DNA of 64,000 bases from Clostridiales bacterium (GTDB lineage: Bacteria > Bacillota > Clostridia > Lachnospirales > Lachnospiraceae). Shown here in pieces: positions 42,747 to 51,992 of this stretch (within the stretch, counting starts at the first letter, position 1; every line of letters begins with the position of its first letter). The notes beneath the pieces are model-generated. The model had not been told where the DNA came from and searched no databases. It saw only the letters and a list, made by a program, of their open reading frames with translations. The position numbers and the translations under genes are program-made. The DNA is taken from assembly GCA_019420275.1 (NCBI GenBank), contig JAHZHN010000007.1, positions 41,692 through 105,691 of the forward strand. Reading direction: 5' to 3'.

Positions 42747-43931
42747 TCATTTTTTATTTTCCACTTTTTCTGCTGTTATCAGAAAAGACCACAATACAAA
42801 CAAAACGGCCAGTACAACGGCAAACCAATACGGCAGATGCAATATACCCTCACCAGAAAGCATCCTTACAAGCGACATTAAGACTGGGGAAACAAACTGA
42901 GCCAGATACAGAGCCGCTGAGATGAACGGCATAACCGTTGTCGCTGCTGCCTTGCCCGCCTTTATAGATGCTTCTGTCATAATAAACGGAATCCCTGCAC
43001 CATTGGCAAATCCAATGAATACTGATCCAATTAATGTACCAGCCCAGCCGCCTGCTACTGCCAACAGCAGATATCCTGCCAGAAAGCAAACCGGAGCGAG
43101 GAATTTCGTATTTGGACCAAGTACCTTCTTTGCGCTTACAAACAGCAGTCCTCCTAAAAATGCGATAAAGTCCATAGACGCCATAATTACTGCAATATAA
43201 TTTTGCGGAATGATTCCTTCAGCTGCTGTTTCCATTGCAAAATTCGCCGGATAAATAAAGAATATAGACATCAGCAGAAACATTGCCACAATATATATAA
43301 TATTGGCACGAAAAACTCCTGCCGTTCCTTTCTTCGTACTTTCCTCTCCTGCATGTTTTTCCTGCGTGATCTTGTCATTTGGCAGGCTGATCAAACAGAG
43401 TATAAGGCTGATCAGTCCCATCAAATATACCAAAAAGCTGACACGCCAGCTGATATTTGCAAGTATCCCAGATAACAAAGTAGCAATGACCCCTCCCATC
43501 TGGTTCATAGCGGAAGAATATCCCATTAAGCCTGCCTGTTTTTCCGGACTAAAATAAAAAGAAAGCAGTCCCGTTGACATCGGCATTAAGATTCCTACAC
43601 CAATTCCTACAAAAACACGCATAATTAATACTGCAAAAATGTTGTCAAACAATCCCGCAGCGCATCCTCCAACCGTATAAAACAATAATCCGATTAACAC
43701 CAGCGTCTTTGCGCCAAAAATTTCACACAGTTTTGGAAAAATAAAATTTGTAACGACAATAAACAATGCCGGTACACTGATGATCATCTGAACAAATAAC
43801 TGACTGCTGTTCGAAAAGTGCGCCTGAATCACACTCAATGCGGGAGCCACAGCTGCACCTGCCATAACGGTCAGCAAAGACAACGACAAGATACTTACTG
43901 TCATACCTGTTCCATGTGCTGATTGCTTCAT
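42747..43931 (-). CDS. MFS transporter (12-helix, drug/sugar efflux type)
   Basis: The 394-residue protein has about 12 membrane helices and the MFS loop FPKLCEIFGAKTLVLIGLL (motif A region). The pattern ILSLSLLTVMAGAAVAPALS followed by IISVPALFIVVTNFIF resembles Bcr/CflA- and arabinose-exporter-type MFS proteins. The start at 43931 has GGAG 9 nt upstream. It follows the DHA2-type exporter on the same strand, but a terminator separates them. The substrate is unknown. Confidence 0.85.
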   Translation of the reverse strand: MKQSAHGTGMTVSILSLSLLTVMAGAAVAPALSVIQAHFSNSSQLFVQMIISVPALFIVVTNFIFPKLCEIFGAKTLVLIGLLFYTVGGCAAGLFDNIFAVLIMRVFVGIGVGILMPMSTGLLSFYFSPEKQAGLMGYSSAMNQMGGVIATLLSGILANISWRVSFLVYLMGLISLILCLISLPNDKITQEKHAGEESTKKGTAGVFRANIIYIVAMFLLMSIFFIYPANFAMETAAEGIIPQNYIAVIMASMDFIAFLGGLLFVSAKKVLGPNTKFLAPVCFLAGYLLLAVAGGWAGTLIGSVFIGFANGAGIPFIMTEASIKAGKAAATTVMPFISAALYLAQFVSPVLMSLVRMLSGEGILHLPYWFAVVLAVLFVLWSFLITAEKVENKK

Positions 43932-43966
43932 CAAAAATCACTCCTTTTTAAAAATTATAAATAAAA

Positions 43967-44001
43967 AAATGCGCAAGCCCATGTTTGGACTTACGCATTT
44001 T
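43967..44001 (-). terminator. Terminator of the 14-helix exporter gene
   Basis: On the minus strand AAAATGCGTAAGTCCA pairs with TGGGCTTGCGCATTTT (two G-U pairs) and is followed by TTTATTT. It begins about 49 nt beyond the stop codon at 44050. Confidence 0.85.
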
Positions 44002-44049
44002 CTGCAACACAACATCATTGTTTTATCATAAATATTTTTAAAAAGTCAA

Positions 44050-45462
44050 CTAAAATTTATCCGATTTTCTATGAAAATACCTGCTCAAAGTCAAGATTAC
44101 TCCCGCAAACAAAATCAGCGCAATGCCTATGTAAACTGCTCTCATTCCAAAAAGGAACAGATCTGGACGGCCTTCCACATAGCTGACTACCTTTCTTCCC
44201 GCCTTAACACTCATTTGATGATACAGCAAAGAAGTAGAGAATGTAATTCCAATTACCATTCCCATATATCTTCCCAGCCCGGACAGACTTCCGGCAAAAC
44301 CATATTCTTTTCGTTCAACACTTCCCATGATCAGAGAATTATTCGGTGACTGGAACAAACCATTTCCAATTCCATTCAGCAGCAGCGTTGATACGATCAG
44401 CCACAAAGGTGTGGTTATTTTCCACATGGATACAATAATATGCGCCGTACAGAATAATATCAGGCCAATCAGCGTTGGGCGCTCACATCCAATCTTATCA
44501 GACCACGCTCCGGAAATCGGACCTACAATCATCATTGCCACGGAAATCACAGTCATAAGCATACCTGCCAGTCCCGGTGAAAATCCTCTGGCATCCTGGA
44601 AATAAAACGGAAGAATCATGTTATTCGTTCCGATTGCAATAAAAATCAAAACCAGAGCTGCAATATTCAATGTAAACCATTTATTTTTAAACAAATACAT
44701 TGGAATCAGAGGATATCTGCTTCGAGTCTGCCAAGTCAAAAATAGGATAAGCATTGCCATTCCTGCCGCAAGCATTCCGATAGTCCATCCGTTTGTCCGT
44801 GTCTGCATTAAAATCAACGCTGAAAAAATCAAAAACATACTCAGAATCATAAAAATACAAGATGAAATCTCTAATTTCTCATCAGATGCCGGTTTTCTTC
44901 TTGGCAAAGTAAAAACACCCAGAACAAACGACAAAATTCCAATTGGCACATTAATGATAAAAATGAAATTCCACGGCAGAAAACTTAAAATTGCCCCTCC
45001 GATGGTCGGTCCCAGCATGGTGCCCAGAGCGACTGAACTTGCTACCATTCCCAGCGCTCTTCCCCTCTGCTGTCCCGGAAATGTCTCCGTGATGATTCCC
45101 TGATTATTTGCTAACGCCGCGGATTGCCCCAAGGCCTGAACCACTCTGGAAAGGATCAGCATGCCAAGACTGTGAGACAGACTGCACAGCAGGGATCCTA
45201 AGGTAAATAAAATAACTCCCGTCTGAAACACCTTTACCTTTCCATAGATATCTCCCATCTTTCCACAGATCAATATCGTTGCGATCGTGACAATCAGATA
45301 AATACTGGTCACCCATTCGATGCCTGCCATGGAAACCTTCATTTCTTCCTGGATCACCGGCAAAGCTACATTACAGATACTGCTGTCCAGAGTTCCCATG
45401 ACCGTCATGATCAGTACAGTTCCAAGAATGACCCATTTATTATGTATTTTTTCATTCTTCAT
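44050..45462 (-). CDS. MFS transporter, DHA2/EmrB-QacA family (14 helices)
   Basis: The 470-residue exporter has the DHA2 signatures VMGTLDSSICNVALPVIQ (motif D1 in helix 1), ICGKMGDIYGKVKVFQTG (motif A), LILSRVVQALGQSAALANNQ (motif B) and VALGTMLGPTIGGAILSFLP with FIINVPIGILSFV (motif C). It probably pumps lipophilic compounds using the proton gradient. The start at 45462 is chosen for a GGAG site 9 nt upstream and a normal N-terminus; a longer frame begins at 45576. No cognate regulator is adjacent. Confidence 0.9.
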   Translation of the reverse strand: MKNEKIHNKWVILGTVLIMTVMGTLDSSICNVALPVIQEEMKVSMAGIEWVTSIYLIVTIATILICGKMGDIYGKVKVFQTGVILFTLGSLLCSLSHSLGMLILSRVVQALGQSAALANNQGIITETFPGQQRGRALGMVASSVALGTMLGPTIGGAILSFLPWNFIFIINVPIGILSFVLGVFTLPRRKPASDEKLEISSCIFMILSMFLIFSALILMQTRTNGWTIGMLAAGMAMLILFLTWQTRSRYPLIPMYLFKNKWFTLNIAALVLIFIAIGTNNMILPFYFQDARGFSPGLAGMLMTVISVAMMIVGPISGAWSDKIGCERPTLIGLILFCTAHIIVSMWKITTPLWLIVSTLLLNGIGNGLFQSPNNSLIMGSVERKEYGFAGSLSGLGRYMGMVIGITFSTSLLYHQMSVKAGRKVVSYVEGRPDLFLFGMRAVYIGIALILFAGVILTLSRYFHRKSDKF

Positions 45463-45582
45463 ATCTTTCTTTCTCCATTTTATCTTTTGATTTTTCGTCA
45501 TATAAAATAGATGACGCCGACTAAAAAGAATACACTCTGTCAGAAAAAAAGTCAATGCATCAAATGTTTCTTTCATACGACA

Positions 45583-45619
45583 TAAAAACAGCCGCCAGAA
45601 ACAGATGTTTCTGACGGCT
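45583..45619 (-). terminator. Terminator of the xdh-xpt operon
   Basis: On the minus strand AGCCGTCAGAAAC and GTTTCTGGCGGCT (one U-G pair) form a 13-bp stem with an ATCT loop, followed by GTTTTTATG. It is 22 nt after the xpt stop. Confidence 0.9.
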
Positions 45620-45641
45620 CCTATTCTTATTGCTTCATATT

Positions 45642-46223
45642 CTATTTGTCATCCCGAAATACAATCTCTCCGGTCTTTTCATCCATGCTTTCCACGATTG
45701 CCAGAGATTCCAGATGAGTTCTCTTGCGCAGGATATCTCCTCCCGGCTGGAATCCTTTTTCGATTACGATTCCCGCTCCGACTAATTCTGCTCCAGAGTC
45801 TTCTACCAGCTGAGCTAATCCTTCCAATGCCTTTCCATTGGCCATAAAATCATCGATCAGAAGAACTTTATCACCTTCTCCGAGGAATTCTTTCGCAACG
45901 ATAATGTCATATACTCGTCCATGCGTAAATGACTCAACCTTCGTTGTATACACGTCTCCTGCAATATTCTTTGTCTGAGTTTTTTTCGCGAAAACCACCG
46001 GTACATCAAACACCTCTGCCGCGATGCAGGCAATCCCAATCCCTGACGCTTCGATCGTCAGAATCTTGTTGATCTCCTCTCCCTCAAATCTCCTTTTAAA
46101 TTCCTTCCCGATTTCACGAAACAGCTTTACATCCATCTGATGGTTTAAAAAACTGTCTACCTTTAATACATTTCCTTCTTTTACTTTTCCATCCTTACGG
46201 ATTCTGTCTTTTAATAACTGCAT
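45642..46223 (-). CDS. xpt: Xanthine phosphoribosyltransferase
   Basis: Xpt makes XMP from xanthine and PRPP. The 193-residue protein is full length, starts MQLLKDRIRKDGKVKEG like Bacillus Xpt, and has the PRPP-binding motif VLLIDDFMANGKALEGL and ILTIEASGIGIACIAAE. It is the last gene behind xanthine dehydrogenase and MocA, so xanthine can be either oxidised or salvaged by products of one operon. Only 70 bp separate it from mocA, with no room for the purine riboswitch that often precedes xpt. Confidence 0.95.
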   Translation of the reverse strand: MQLLKDRIRKDGKVKEGNVLKVDSFLNHQMDVKLFREIGKEFKRRFEGEEINKILTIEASGIGIACIAAEVFDVPVVFAKKTQTKNIAGDVYTTKVESFTHGRVYDIIVAKEFLGEGDKVLLIDDFMANGKALEGLAQLVEDSGAELVGAGIVIEKGFQPGGDILRKRTHLESLAIVESMDEKTGEIVFRDDK

Positions 46224-46293
46224 CCCACAGCCTCCACACTCTTTCGTATTTTTAAATTATATTTTACTTGCTTTCCTCTTGAATTGCAACCTT

Positions 46294-46866
46294 TCACGGC
46301 ATATCTTCCAGATAATCGATATCCTCTAATTCCCTGGCCTCTTCTATCTGATAAAAAATAACTTCTTCCGGATATTTTCTCAATATCTTCCTTCCGCCCT
46401 GATCTCCTTTCAGCTGTTTTAATTCTTTAAAATACAGCCTGTGGAACCAGACAGGATTTCCTGCCTGATTTTCATAAGCCGCACAGCCAAGCCGAGCCTG
46501 TCGTTTTTCCATTTCCATCAGAAATCCTTCCGCCGACTCCTCCCGAAGAAACGGCTGATCTGCCACAAAAAACACACATGCTCCTTCATCTGTTATTCCT
46601 TCCATTCCGGCCTTTACCGACCAGGAAGCACCCAGCCTGGTTTTACTGCAGAAACGAACCGTGACAGGTTCTTTCCAAAGATCCTGCTTAATCTCCGGAT
46701 ACTGGGTCACCACATTCAAATCCCACTGCGCATGCCTGCTGCATATCCTGATCAGACGATTCAACAAATGACGATACAGGAAAATGCCATCCAGCGGCTG
46801 CATCAGCTTATTCGTTCCAAAGCGCCTGCTGTTGCCGCCTGCCATATATACAATCCTTAATTTCAT
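46294..46866 (-). CDS. mocA: MobA/MocA-like nucleotidyltransferase (molybdenum cofactor cytidylyltransferase-like)
   Basis: The 190-residue protein opens with VYMAGGNSRRFGTNKLMQPL, the nucleotide-binding loop of the MobA-like NTP transferase family, and has ACVFFVADQPFLREES (metal-binding Asp) and a NPVWFHRLYF segment. MocA attaches CMP to molybdopterin to make the cofactor used by xanthine-dehydrogenase-family enzymes. It overlaps the xdhA stop by 4 bp, which strongly supports this role. It is divergent, so GMP transfer cannot be ruled out by sequence alone. Confidence 0.85.
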   Translation of the reverse strand: MKLRIVYMAGGNSRRFGTNKLMQPLDGIFLYRHLLNRLIRICSRHAQWDLNVVTQYPEIKQDLWKEPVTVRFCSKTRLGASWSVKAGMEGITDEGACVFFVADQPFLREESAEGFLMEMEKRQARLGCAAYENQAGNPVWFHRLYFKELKQLKGDQGGRKILRKYPEEVIFYQIEEARELEDIDYLEDMP

Positions 46867-49142
46867 TCTTTTTCCAAAAGTCCCATGGCAATTTTTTCAC
46901 TGGTGATCGGAAGTTCGCGGAACCAGATGCCTGTTGCATTATAAATTGCGTGAGCCAGTGCCGGAGAAGGCGTATTGATTACAATCTCTCCAATGGATTT
47001 TGCACCAAATGGTCCTGTCTCTTCATAACTGCTTTCGAATTCCACCCGAATCCTTCCCATATCCATCCGGGTCGGAATCTTATACTGCATAAATGAGTTA
47101 TTTTTCATTTGTCCTTTATCTGTATACAAAATATCTTCATACAATGCCATTCCGATTCCCTGAACAATGCCGCCTTCTGTCTGCACTCTGGCAAGATTTG
47201 GATTCAGCGGGGTTCCGCAGTCCACAACTGCTGCATAGTCTATGATTTCCACATGTCCGGTTTCTTTATCGAGTTCAATTTCCACCATACCGGCCATAAA
47301 CGGCGGCGGTGATTTTTTCTGACTGTTGCTTTCTGTTACCTGCAGTGCATCGGGATTTCCGCACATAGATGCTGTTCCAATTTCCTGCAGAGAAACTTTT
47401 CTCCCCAGTCCTTCATGACAGACATATTTTCCGTCAAACGACAATTCCTCTTCCGGCAGTTCCAGCATTTTTGCTCCCTGATGAATGATCCGGCTTTCCA
47501 GTTTCCGGCAGGCTTTTTCCACAGCTTTTCCGGTCACATACGCTGTACTGGAAGCATAAGATCCTGAATCATATGGTGAAGTATCTGTATCCGCCCCTAC
47601 TACTGTGATATCATCCAGATCACAGTTCAGACATTCTGCTGCAATCTGAGCCAGTGTTGTATCACATCCTGTTCCCATATCAGCAGCTCCGATCAAAAGT
47701 GTATAAATTCCATCTTCATTTAACTTAATCGTAGCAGATCCTACGTCAACACCGGAAATTCCGGATCCCTGCATTGCCATGGCCATCCCGACACTTCTTA
47801 CTTTGCCGTTTCCCATGTCTTTGCATGGATATTTTTCATCCCATCCAATCATCTGTCTGGCTCGTTCTACACAGCGGTCCAAAGCACAGCTTTCAGTTTT
47901 TTCTCCATAGTACGCCGGCATAACCTGTCCTTCCCGAACCATATTGATTTCTCGCATACGCACCGGATCAATTCCCAGTTTTGCAGACAGCTCATTGACT
48001 GCAGATTCCACAGCGAAAATTCCCTGGGTTGCTCCATATCCCCGGTAAGCACCTGCAGACATAGTATTCGTATATACTACATCATAAGCAAACCTGTGAG
48101 CCTCCGGTGTTCCATACAGAGGGATAGATTTGTGTCCAGACAATCCTACCGTTGTCGGTCCATGTTCTCCATAAGCTCCGGTATTAGAGAGCGTATACAG
48201 ATCTATAGCGCGGATTCTGCCGTCCTTATTTGCTCCGACTTTTACATGGACTTCCATTTCATGGCGCGGACTTGAAGCAATCTGGGATTCTTCCCTGGTA
48301 AAAATCATCTTAGAAGGCTTGCCTGTCTTCCATGTAACAAAGGCAGGAAAAACTTCAGAAACAACGCTTTGCTTTGCTCCAAATCCGCCTCCGATTCTTG
48401 GCTTTGACACACGAATCTTGGATTTCGGAATTCCAAGAGCATTGGATAAGATTCTTCTTACATGGAACACGATCTGTGTAGAACTTAAGACATTGAGTCT
48501 TCCATATTCATCCATATAACAATAAGTCCGAAAAGTTTCCATCATGGCCTGCTGATTGGCTTTGGTATGGTATACATGGTCTACGACCACATCGCAGTCT
48601 GCCAGAACTTTATCCACATCTCCATCGTGGGATTCACCACTTGCACACAAATTTCTCTTATTGTCCGCTCCAACCTGACATAATGCCTTCCAATTATCTT
48701 CCGGATGAATGAGCGGAAGCTGATCTTTTGCCTTGTGAAGATCTAAGATTGCCGGAAGCACCTTATATTCTACCCGCAGCATTTTTAAAGCCTGATCAAC
48801 ACATGCCTCATCTTTCCCTGCCACGATGGCAACCGGATCTCCCACATACCGTACATGACGGTCCAGAATCAAACGGTCATACGGACTTGCTTCCGGATAG
48901 GTCTGCCCCGCCATGGTAAAACGCTGGTTTGGAACATCTTCCCATGTGTAAATTGCTTCTACCCCTGGTACTTTTTCCGCAAACTTTGTCACGATTGAGG
49001 TAATTTCCGCATTGGCATGAGGACTGCGCAGCACTTTCACAATGAGACAATCCTTCGGCACCTTATCATCCATAAAGACAGGCTTTCCTGTTACCAGCGC
49101 CATGGCATCTTTTTTCATCACCGGCTGATTTACCGTTTTCAT
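46863..49142 (-). CDS. xdhA: Xanthine dehydrogenase, molybdenum-binding subunit
   Basis: The 759-residue large subunit binds the molybdopterin-cytosine dinucleotide and oxidises hypoxanthine or xanthine. Seen are ALVTGKPVFMDDKVP, IGGGFGAKQSVVSE (Mo-site Gln), AGAYRGYGATQGIFAVESA, ADMGTGCDTTLAQIAAECL and the catalytic-Glu motif GPFGAKSIGEIVIN near the C-terminus. It overlaps the Fe-S subunit gene by 4 bp. Related purine or nicotinate hydroxylases share these motifs; the xpt neighbour supports xanthine. No yqeB or yqeC selenium-related genes are nearby. Confidence 0.92.
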   Translation of the reverse strand: MKTVNQPVMKKDAMALVTGKPVFMDDKVPKDCLIVKVLRSPHANAEITSIVTKFAEKVPGVEAIYTWEDVPNQRFTMAGQTYPEASPYDRLILDRHVRYVGDPVAIVAGKDEACVDQALKMLRVEYKVLPAILDLHKAKDQLPLIHPEDNWKALCQVGADNKRNLCASGESHDGDVDKVLADCDVVVDHVYHTKANQQAMMETFRTYCYMDEYGRLNVLSSTQIVFHVRRILSNALGIPKSKIRVSKPRIGGGFGAKQSVVSEVFPAFVTWKTGKPSKMIFTREESQIASSPRHEMEVHVKVGANKDGRIRAIDLYTLSNTGAYGEHGPTTVGLSGHKSIPLYGTPEAHRFAYDVVYTNTMSAGAYRGYGATQGIFAVESAVNELSAKLGIDPVRMREINMVREGQVMPAYYGEKTESCALDRCVERARQMIGWDEKYPCKDMGNGKVRSVGMAMAMQGSGISGVDVGSATIKLNEDGIYTLLIGAADMGTGCDTTLAQIAAECLNCDLDDITVVGADTDTSPYDSGSYASSTAYVTGKAVEKACRKLESRIIHQGAKMLELPEEELSFDGKYVCHEGLGRKVSLQEIGTASMCGNPDALQVTESNSQKKSPPPFMAGMVEIELDKETGHVEIIDYAAVVDCGTPLNPNLARVQTEGGIVQGIGMALYEDILYTDKGQMKNNSFMQYKIPTRMDMGRIRVEFESSYEETGPFGAKSIGEIVINTPSPALAHAIYNATGIWFRELPITSEKIAMGLLEKE

Positions 49143-49606
49143 TGCGCACCTCCGTTCTTTCTGTATTCCATAAAGTCCAAAATTCCTCTCAGCTGTCCTT
49201 CATATCCGGAACAGCGGCACAGATTGCCTGCCAGGTATTCCTGGATTTCTTCTACAGAAGGCTCCGGAATTTCCCGGAATAACGCAATCGCATTCATGAT
49301 CATTCCTGGGTTGCAAAATCCACATTGTTCCGCACCCTGACCGGCAATAAAAGCTCCAAATTCTTCTGCTTCTTCCTGGAGTCCTTCCAGAGTATCAATC
49401 CGGTGTCCATCGGCTCTCGCCGCCAGAACAGAACAGGAAAGAACGGGCTGATCATCCATAAACACTGTACAAAGTCCGCAGTTGGCTGTCTCACAGCCTC
49501 TTTTCACACTGCTGCATCCCTGCTGTCTGACAAAATCAATCAGCAGCATATCCGGACTGATTTCCCCCTCTGTTTTCTTCCCATTTAATGTAAGCGTAAT
49601 CTTCAT
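49139..49606 (-). CDS. xdhC: Xanthine dehydrogenase, [2Fe-2S] subunit
   Basis: The 155-residue electron-transfer subunit carries two [2Fe-2S] clusters. The ferredoxin-like cluster ligands are in CSSVKRGCETANCGLCTVF with a fourth Cys in PVLSC. The helical-domain cluster ligands are in QCGFCNPGMIMNA and LAGNLCRCSGYEG. It lies between the FAD and Mo subunit genes with a 1-bp gap and a 4-bp overlap, so the complex is made from one mRNA. Confidence 0.94.
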   Translation of the reverse strand: MKITLTLNGKKTEGEISPDMLLIDFVRQQGCSSVKRGCETANCGLCTVFMDDQPVLSCSVLAARADGHRIDTLEGLQEEAEEFGAFIAGQGAEQCGFCNPGMIMNAIALFREIPEPSVEEIQEYLAGNLCRCSGYEGQLRGILDFMEYRKNGGAQ

Positions 49607-49607
49607 C

Positions 49608-50408
49608 TTAGTTTGCGCTCCTTTCTTCCGCCAGCTGTTTCAATCCCCGTTTCAGAAGAACCTTCGCCAGATGCTCCCTGTACTGTGCGGATGCCCTCAT
49701 ATTGCTTCCGAAGGTCATCTGAGCCGCAATCTGCTCTGCCAGCTTTTTCCTGTCTTCTTCCTGAGTGATCATCTCCTGCCACGCATCCGGCAGTTCTGCT
49801 CTATTCGCTCTTCCCGGTCTTGCGCCAATCACTGCGTATCCTCTTCCATCCAGAGAGGATATGGCACAGGTGACAACCGGAAAATCTGTTTTTGTATTTC
49901 TGTATGACAGATACACACAGTCTGTCTTTGTCTTTTTCACGATCAGCCGAATCAAAATATCCCTGTCATATGGCTGTTTTGCAAACTGCTCCAAAGGAAT
50001 GATTCCTCCATGATATAATTCCACATAAGTATCCAGAGCAAGAAAGAAGGTCAGAACATCTGAGAAGCCAAACCGTCCAAAAATACTTCCTCCAACCGTT
50101 GCTAAATTTCGGAACTGAACTCCGACAATGCTTTTCACACTCTCACAAGCCGCATTGTCAGAAAACCGATTCAGCCCTTCATGTTTCTCCATCTGTCTTA
50201 ATGTCACCATTGCTCCGATAGAAAATTCATCTTCTGTTTCCTCAATCTGATCCAGTCCAAGCGCTGACAGATCCACGACCGTCTGAAACGTCCGGCTGCT
50301 CATTTTCAGCCATAACATTCCTCCAAGAATACAGGTGCTCTTCTTCTGATTGAGCTCATATGCCTGTTCAAGGCTTTCCGCCTTTACATAATTCTTGATT
50401 TTCAACAT
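49608..50408 (-). CDS. xdhB: Xanthine dehydrogenase, FAD-binding subunit
   Basis: The 266-residue subunit has the FAD-binding elements CILGGMLWLKMS, VVDLSALGLDQI and RNLATVGGSIFGRFGFSDVL, and an FAD-domain C-terminal part with AQMTFGSNMRASAQYREHLA. It passes electrons from the Fe-S subunit to NAD. It is the first gene of the operon xdhB-xdhC-xdhA-mocA-xpt. The ATG has GGAGG upstream. It is preceded by a 180-nt structured leader (see 50436-50587). Confidence 0.92.
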   Translation of the reverse strand: MLKIKNYVKAESLEQAYELNQKKSTCILGGMLWLKMSSRTFQTVVDLSALGLDQIEETEDEFSIGAMVTLRQMEKHEGLNRFSDNAACESVKSIVGVQFRNLATVGGSIFGRFGFSDVLTFFLALDTYVELYHGGIIPLEQFAKQPYDRDILIRLIVKKTKTDCVYLSYRNTKTDFPVVTCAISSLDGRGYAVIGARPGRANRAELPDAWQEMITQEEDRKKLAEQIAAQMTFGSNMRASAQYREHLAKVLLKRGLKQLAEERSAN

Positions 50409-50435
50409 GATTCTTCCTCCGTTTATCCTTTTACA

Positions 50436-50587
50436 TTGCAGAGCACTTTATTTTCAGAAGTTCAAAATCCCTGAAACAATAAAAAAACAAGTTCCGGATC
50501 AAGCATCTCTGCAAGCCGTCATCTGCACGCTTCCTTGTCGCATCGCTTGTCTCCAAAACCTGTCGCTTCATTTTACAACATAATGTA
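50436..50587 (-). ncRNA. Structured leader of the xdh operon with terminator-like fold and competing pairing
   Basis: On the minus strand CAGGTTTTGGA (50562-50552) pairs with TCCGGAACTTG (50498-50488) through 11 bp including G-U pairs, directly followed by seven T residues (50487-50481). This encloses a branched 53-nt interior. TTGCAGAG inside it (50514-50507) is perfectly complementary to CTCTGCAA (50443-50436), which lies beyond the T-tract and about 27 nt before the xdhB start, giving a rival fold that breaks the terminator. I could not match it to a known riboswitch, including purine and Moco types. It may sense a purine, cofactor or protein. Confidence 0.55.
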
Positions 50588-50594
50588 CTATTTC

Positions 50595-50623
50595 ATCTTA
50601 CCTTATTGATATTTCCTTGTCAA
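50595..50623 (-). promoter_or_regulatory. Promoter of the xdh operon
   Basis: On the minus strand a perfect TTGACA (50618-50623) and TAAGAT (50595-50600) are exactly 17 bp apart. Transcription would begin near 50587, leaving a leader of about 180 nt before xdhB. Confidence 0.75.
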
Positions 50624-50655
50624 TTAGATGGGGCAATTCTGCTCTGCCATTTTCG

Positions 50656-51735
50656 TTATAACATCTGCGTCCCTTTGAATTCTTCTACATGTCCCCGTCT
50701 TGTCCTTCCCTGAAAGAACCCGCCGTTTCTCTTACAGCTTCCTTTCTTGCTCTCTGATATCATAAAATGAATACGAAAAACATAATCTGAAGATTCCAGG
50801 ATTGTAAAGGGATGCTCTTCCGCTGCCTGAATCCAGATGTTTTCCTTTTGGTATTCCGGATATGTCCCCTGAAATCCTTTGCTTTTAAGAAATGCATCCG
50901 CTTCCTGCCTGTATTCGTCTACCCGATGCTGTTCTTCCTTTTGATACCGTCGGACCGGATATTCACAAGAAGCTTGTCTGATTTTTTCATAAATCACCTG
51001 GTACAAAGCTTCTCTGGCTGGTTTTTTGAGCCTTCGGCTCAGCCACGCCTCCAGCCATCGAAACGGAAATTTCTTATATAGACGAATCATACATTCAAAT
51101 TTCCAGTCTCCCGCTTCTCTTGCCATCTGGCGCATACAGTCGATTCCTTCATATGTCGGCGGATATTTTTCTTCCAGATCCTCATGAATGGGAGACCATC
51201 TGCGGAAAGGCCCAAATTCAATCAGATGAAAGAGAGCTTTCTCTTTTTCACTGCACGCTTCGTCTCCCAAATATTCATATTTATCGTGAAGTGTTCCTGC
51301 CATATAAACCAGCTGGCGCCACTGCTCCTGACCCTTTCTCCAGAAATGGCCAACTGTATGATATTGATAAAGACGCATCTCCCAGCGGATATCCGAAAAC
51401 CATAAAGTAAATACATTTCCTTCCGCCTGACGCACAATCAGCGCATACCCATCCTCTTCTGTAATCAGCTCTCCTCTTATATTTCCTGTTTCTCCTGCCT
51501 GATAGATGCCCGTCATATGACATCCTTCTATCTTAAAGTAACTTTCCACAGCATCATTCATCATGTAGGGAACATAATATTCCAATGTTTCCCCATCTCT
51601 GTCAACTGTACACAACTCAAACACCTGGTTTCTGAAGACTTCCGCCAGACGCCAGAATGCCTGCGGCAGATTTTCATTCAGTCCCGGCAGAACGTTCATT
51701 AATTCCTTTTCATACTCATCCATACTTGGCTGCAC
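50656..51735 (-). CDS. Uncharacterised 359-residue protein
   Basis: I do not recognise a family. The protein is soluble, rich in Trp, Tyr, Arg and Glu, with no signal peptide or membrane segment. An N-terminal part (about 1-150) contains beta-like segments such as YYVPYMMNDAVESYFKIEGC and FTLWFSDIRWEMRLYQY. A helical, charged C-terminal half has EFGPFRRWSPIHEDLEEKYP. The last 25 residues are basic (KKGSCKRNGGFFQGRTRRGH). It looks like a single-copy, genus-level protein. The start is a GTG at 51735 very close to AAGGAG; an ATG four codons later is possible. Upstream bases 51736-51992 show no clear promoter. Confidence 0.75.
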   Translation of the reverse strand: MQPSMDEYEKELMNVLPGLNENLPQAFWRLAEVFRNQVFELCTVDRDGETLEYYVPYMMNDAVESYFKIEGCHMTGIYQAGETGNIRGELITEEDGYALIVRQAEGNVFTLWFSDIRWEMRLYQYHTVGHFWRKGQEQWRQLVYMAGTLHDKYEYLGDEACSEKEKALFHLIEFGPFRRWSPIHEDLEEKYPPTYEGIDCMRQMAREAGDWKFECMIRLYKKFPFRWLEAWLSRRLKKPAREALYQVIYEKIRQASCEYPVRRYQKEEQHRVDEYRQEADAFLKSKGFQGTYPEYQKENIWIQAAEEHPFTILESSDYVFRIHFMISESKKGSCKRNGGFFQGRTRRGHVEEFKGTQML

Positions 51736-51992
51736 GTACTCCTTCTAAACTCCTTGTTATATCTGGCTTATTATTCCATACTTTTTCTCTGCCGTCTACC
51801 CTCATCCGGCAGATTCTTTTCATGATTGTAAATTCTTCATGAACCTTCTTCCATATTTTATAAGATTTCGTTAAACATTTTTAGAAATCGTTTATAATTG
51901 TTTATATTCTGTATATTGATTGAACCGCAGCTTCTGCGTATACTTAAACCATAGTTTTTCATATATTTTTTAATCCTCTCTTTTCAAAATAG

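Noticed and set aside
46224..46293. Purine riboswitch before xpt
   Set aside because: The gap is only 70 bp and holds none of the conserved purine-aptamer elements.
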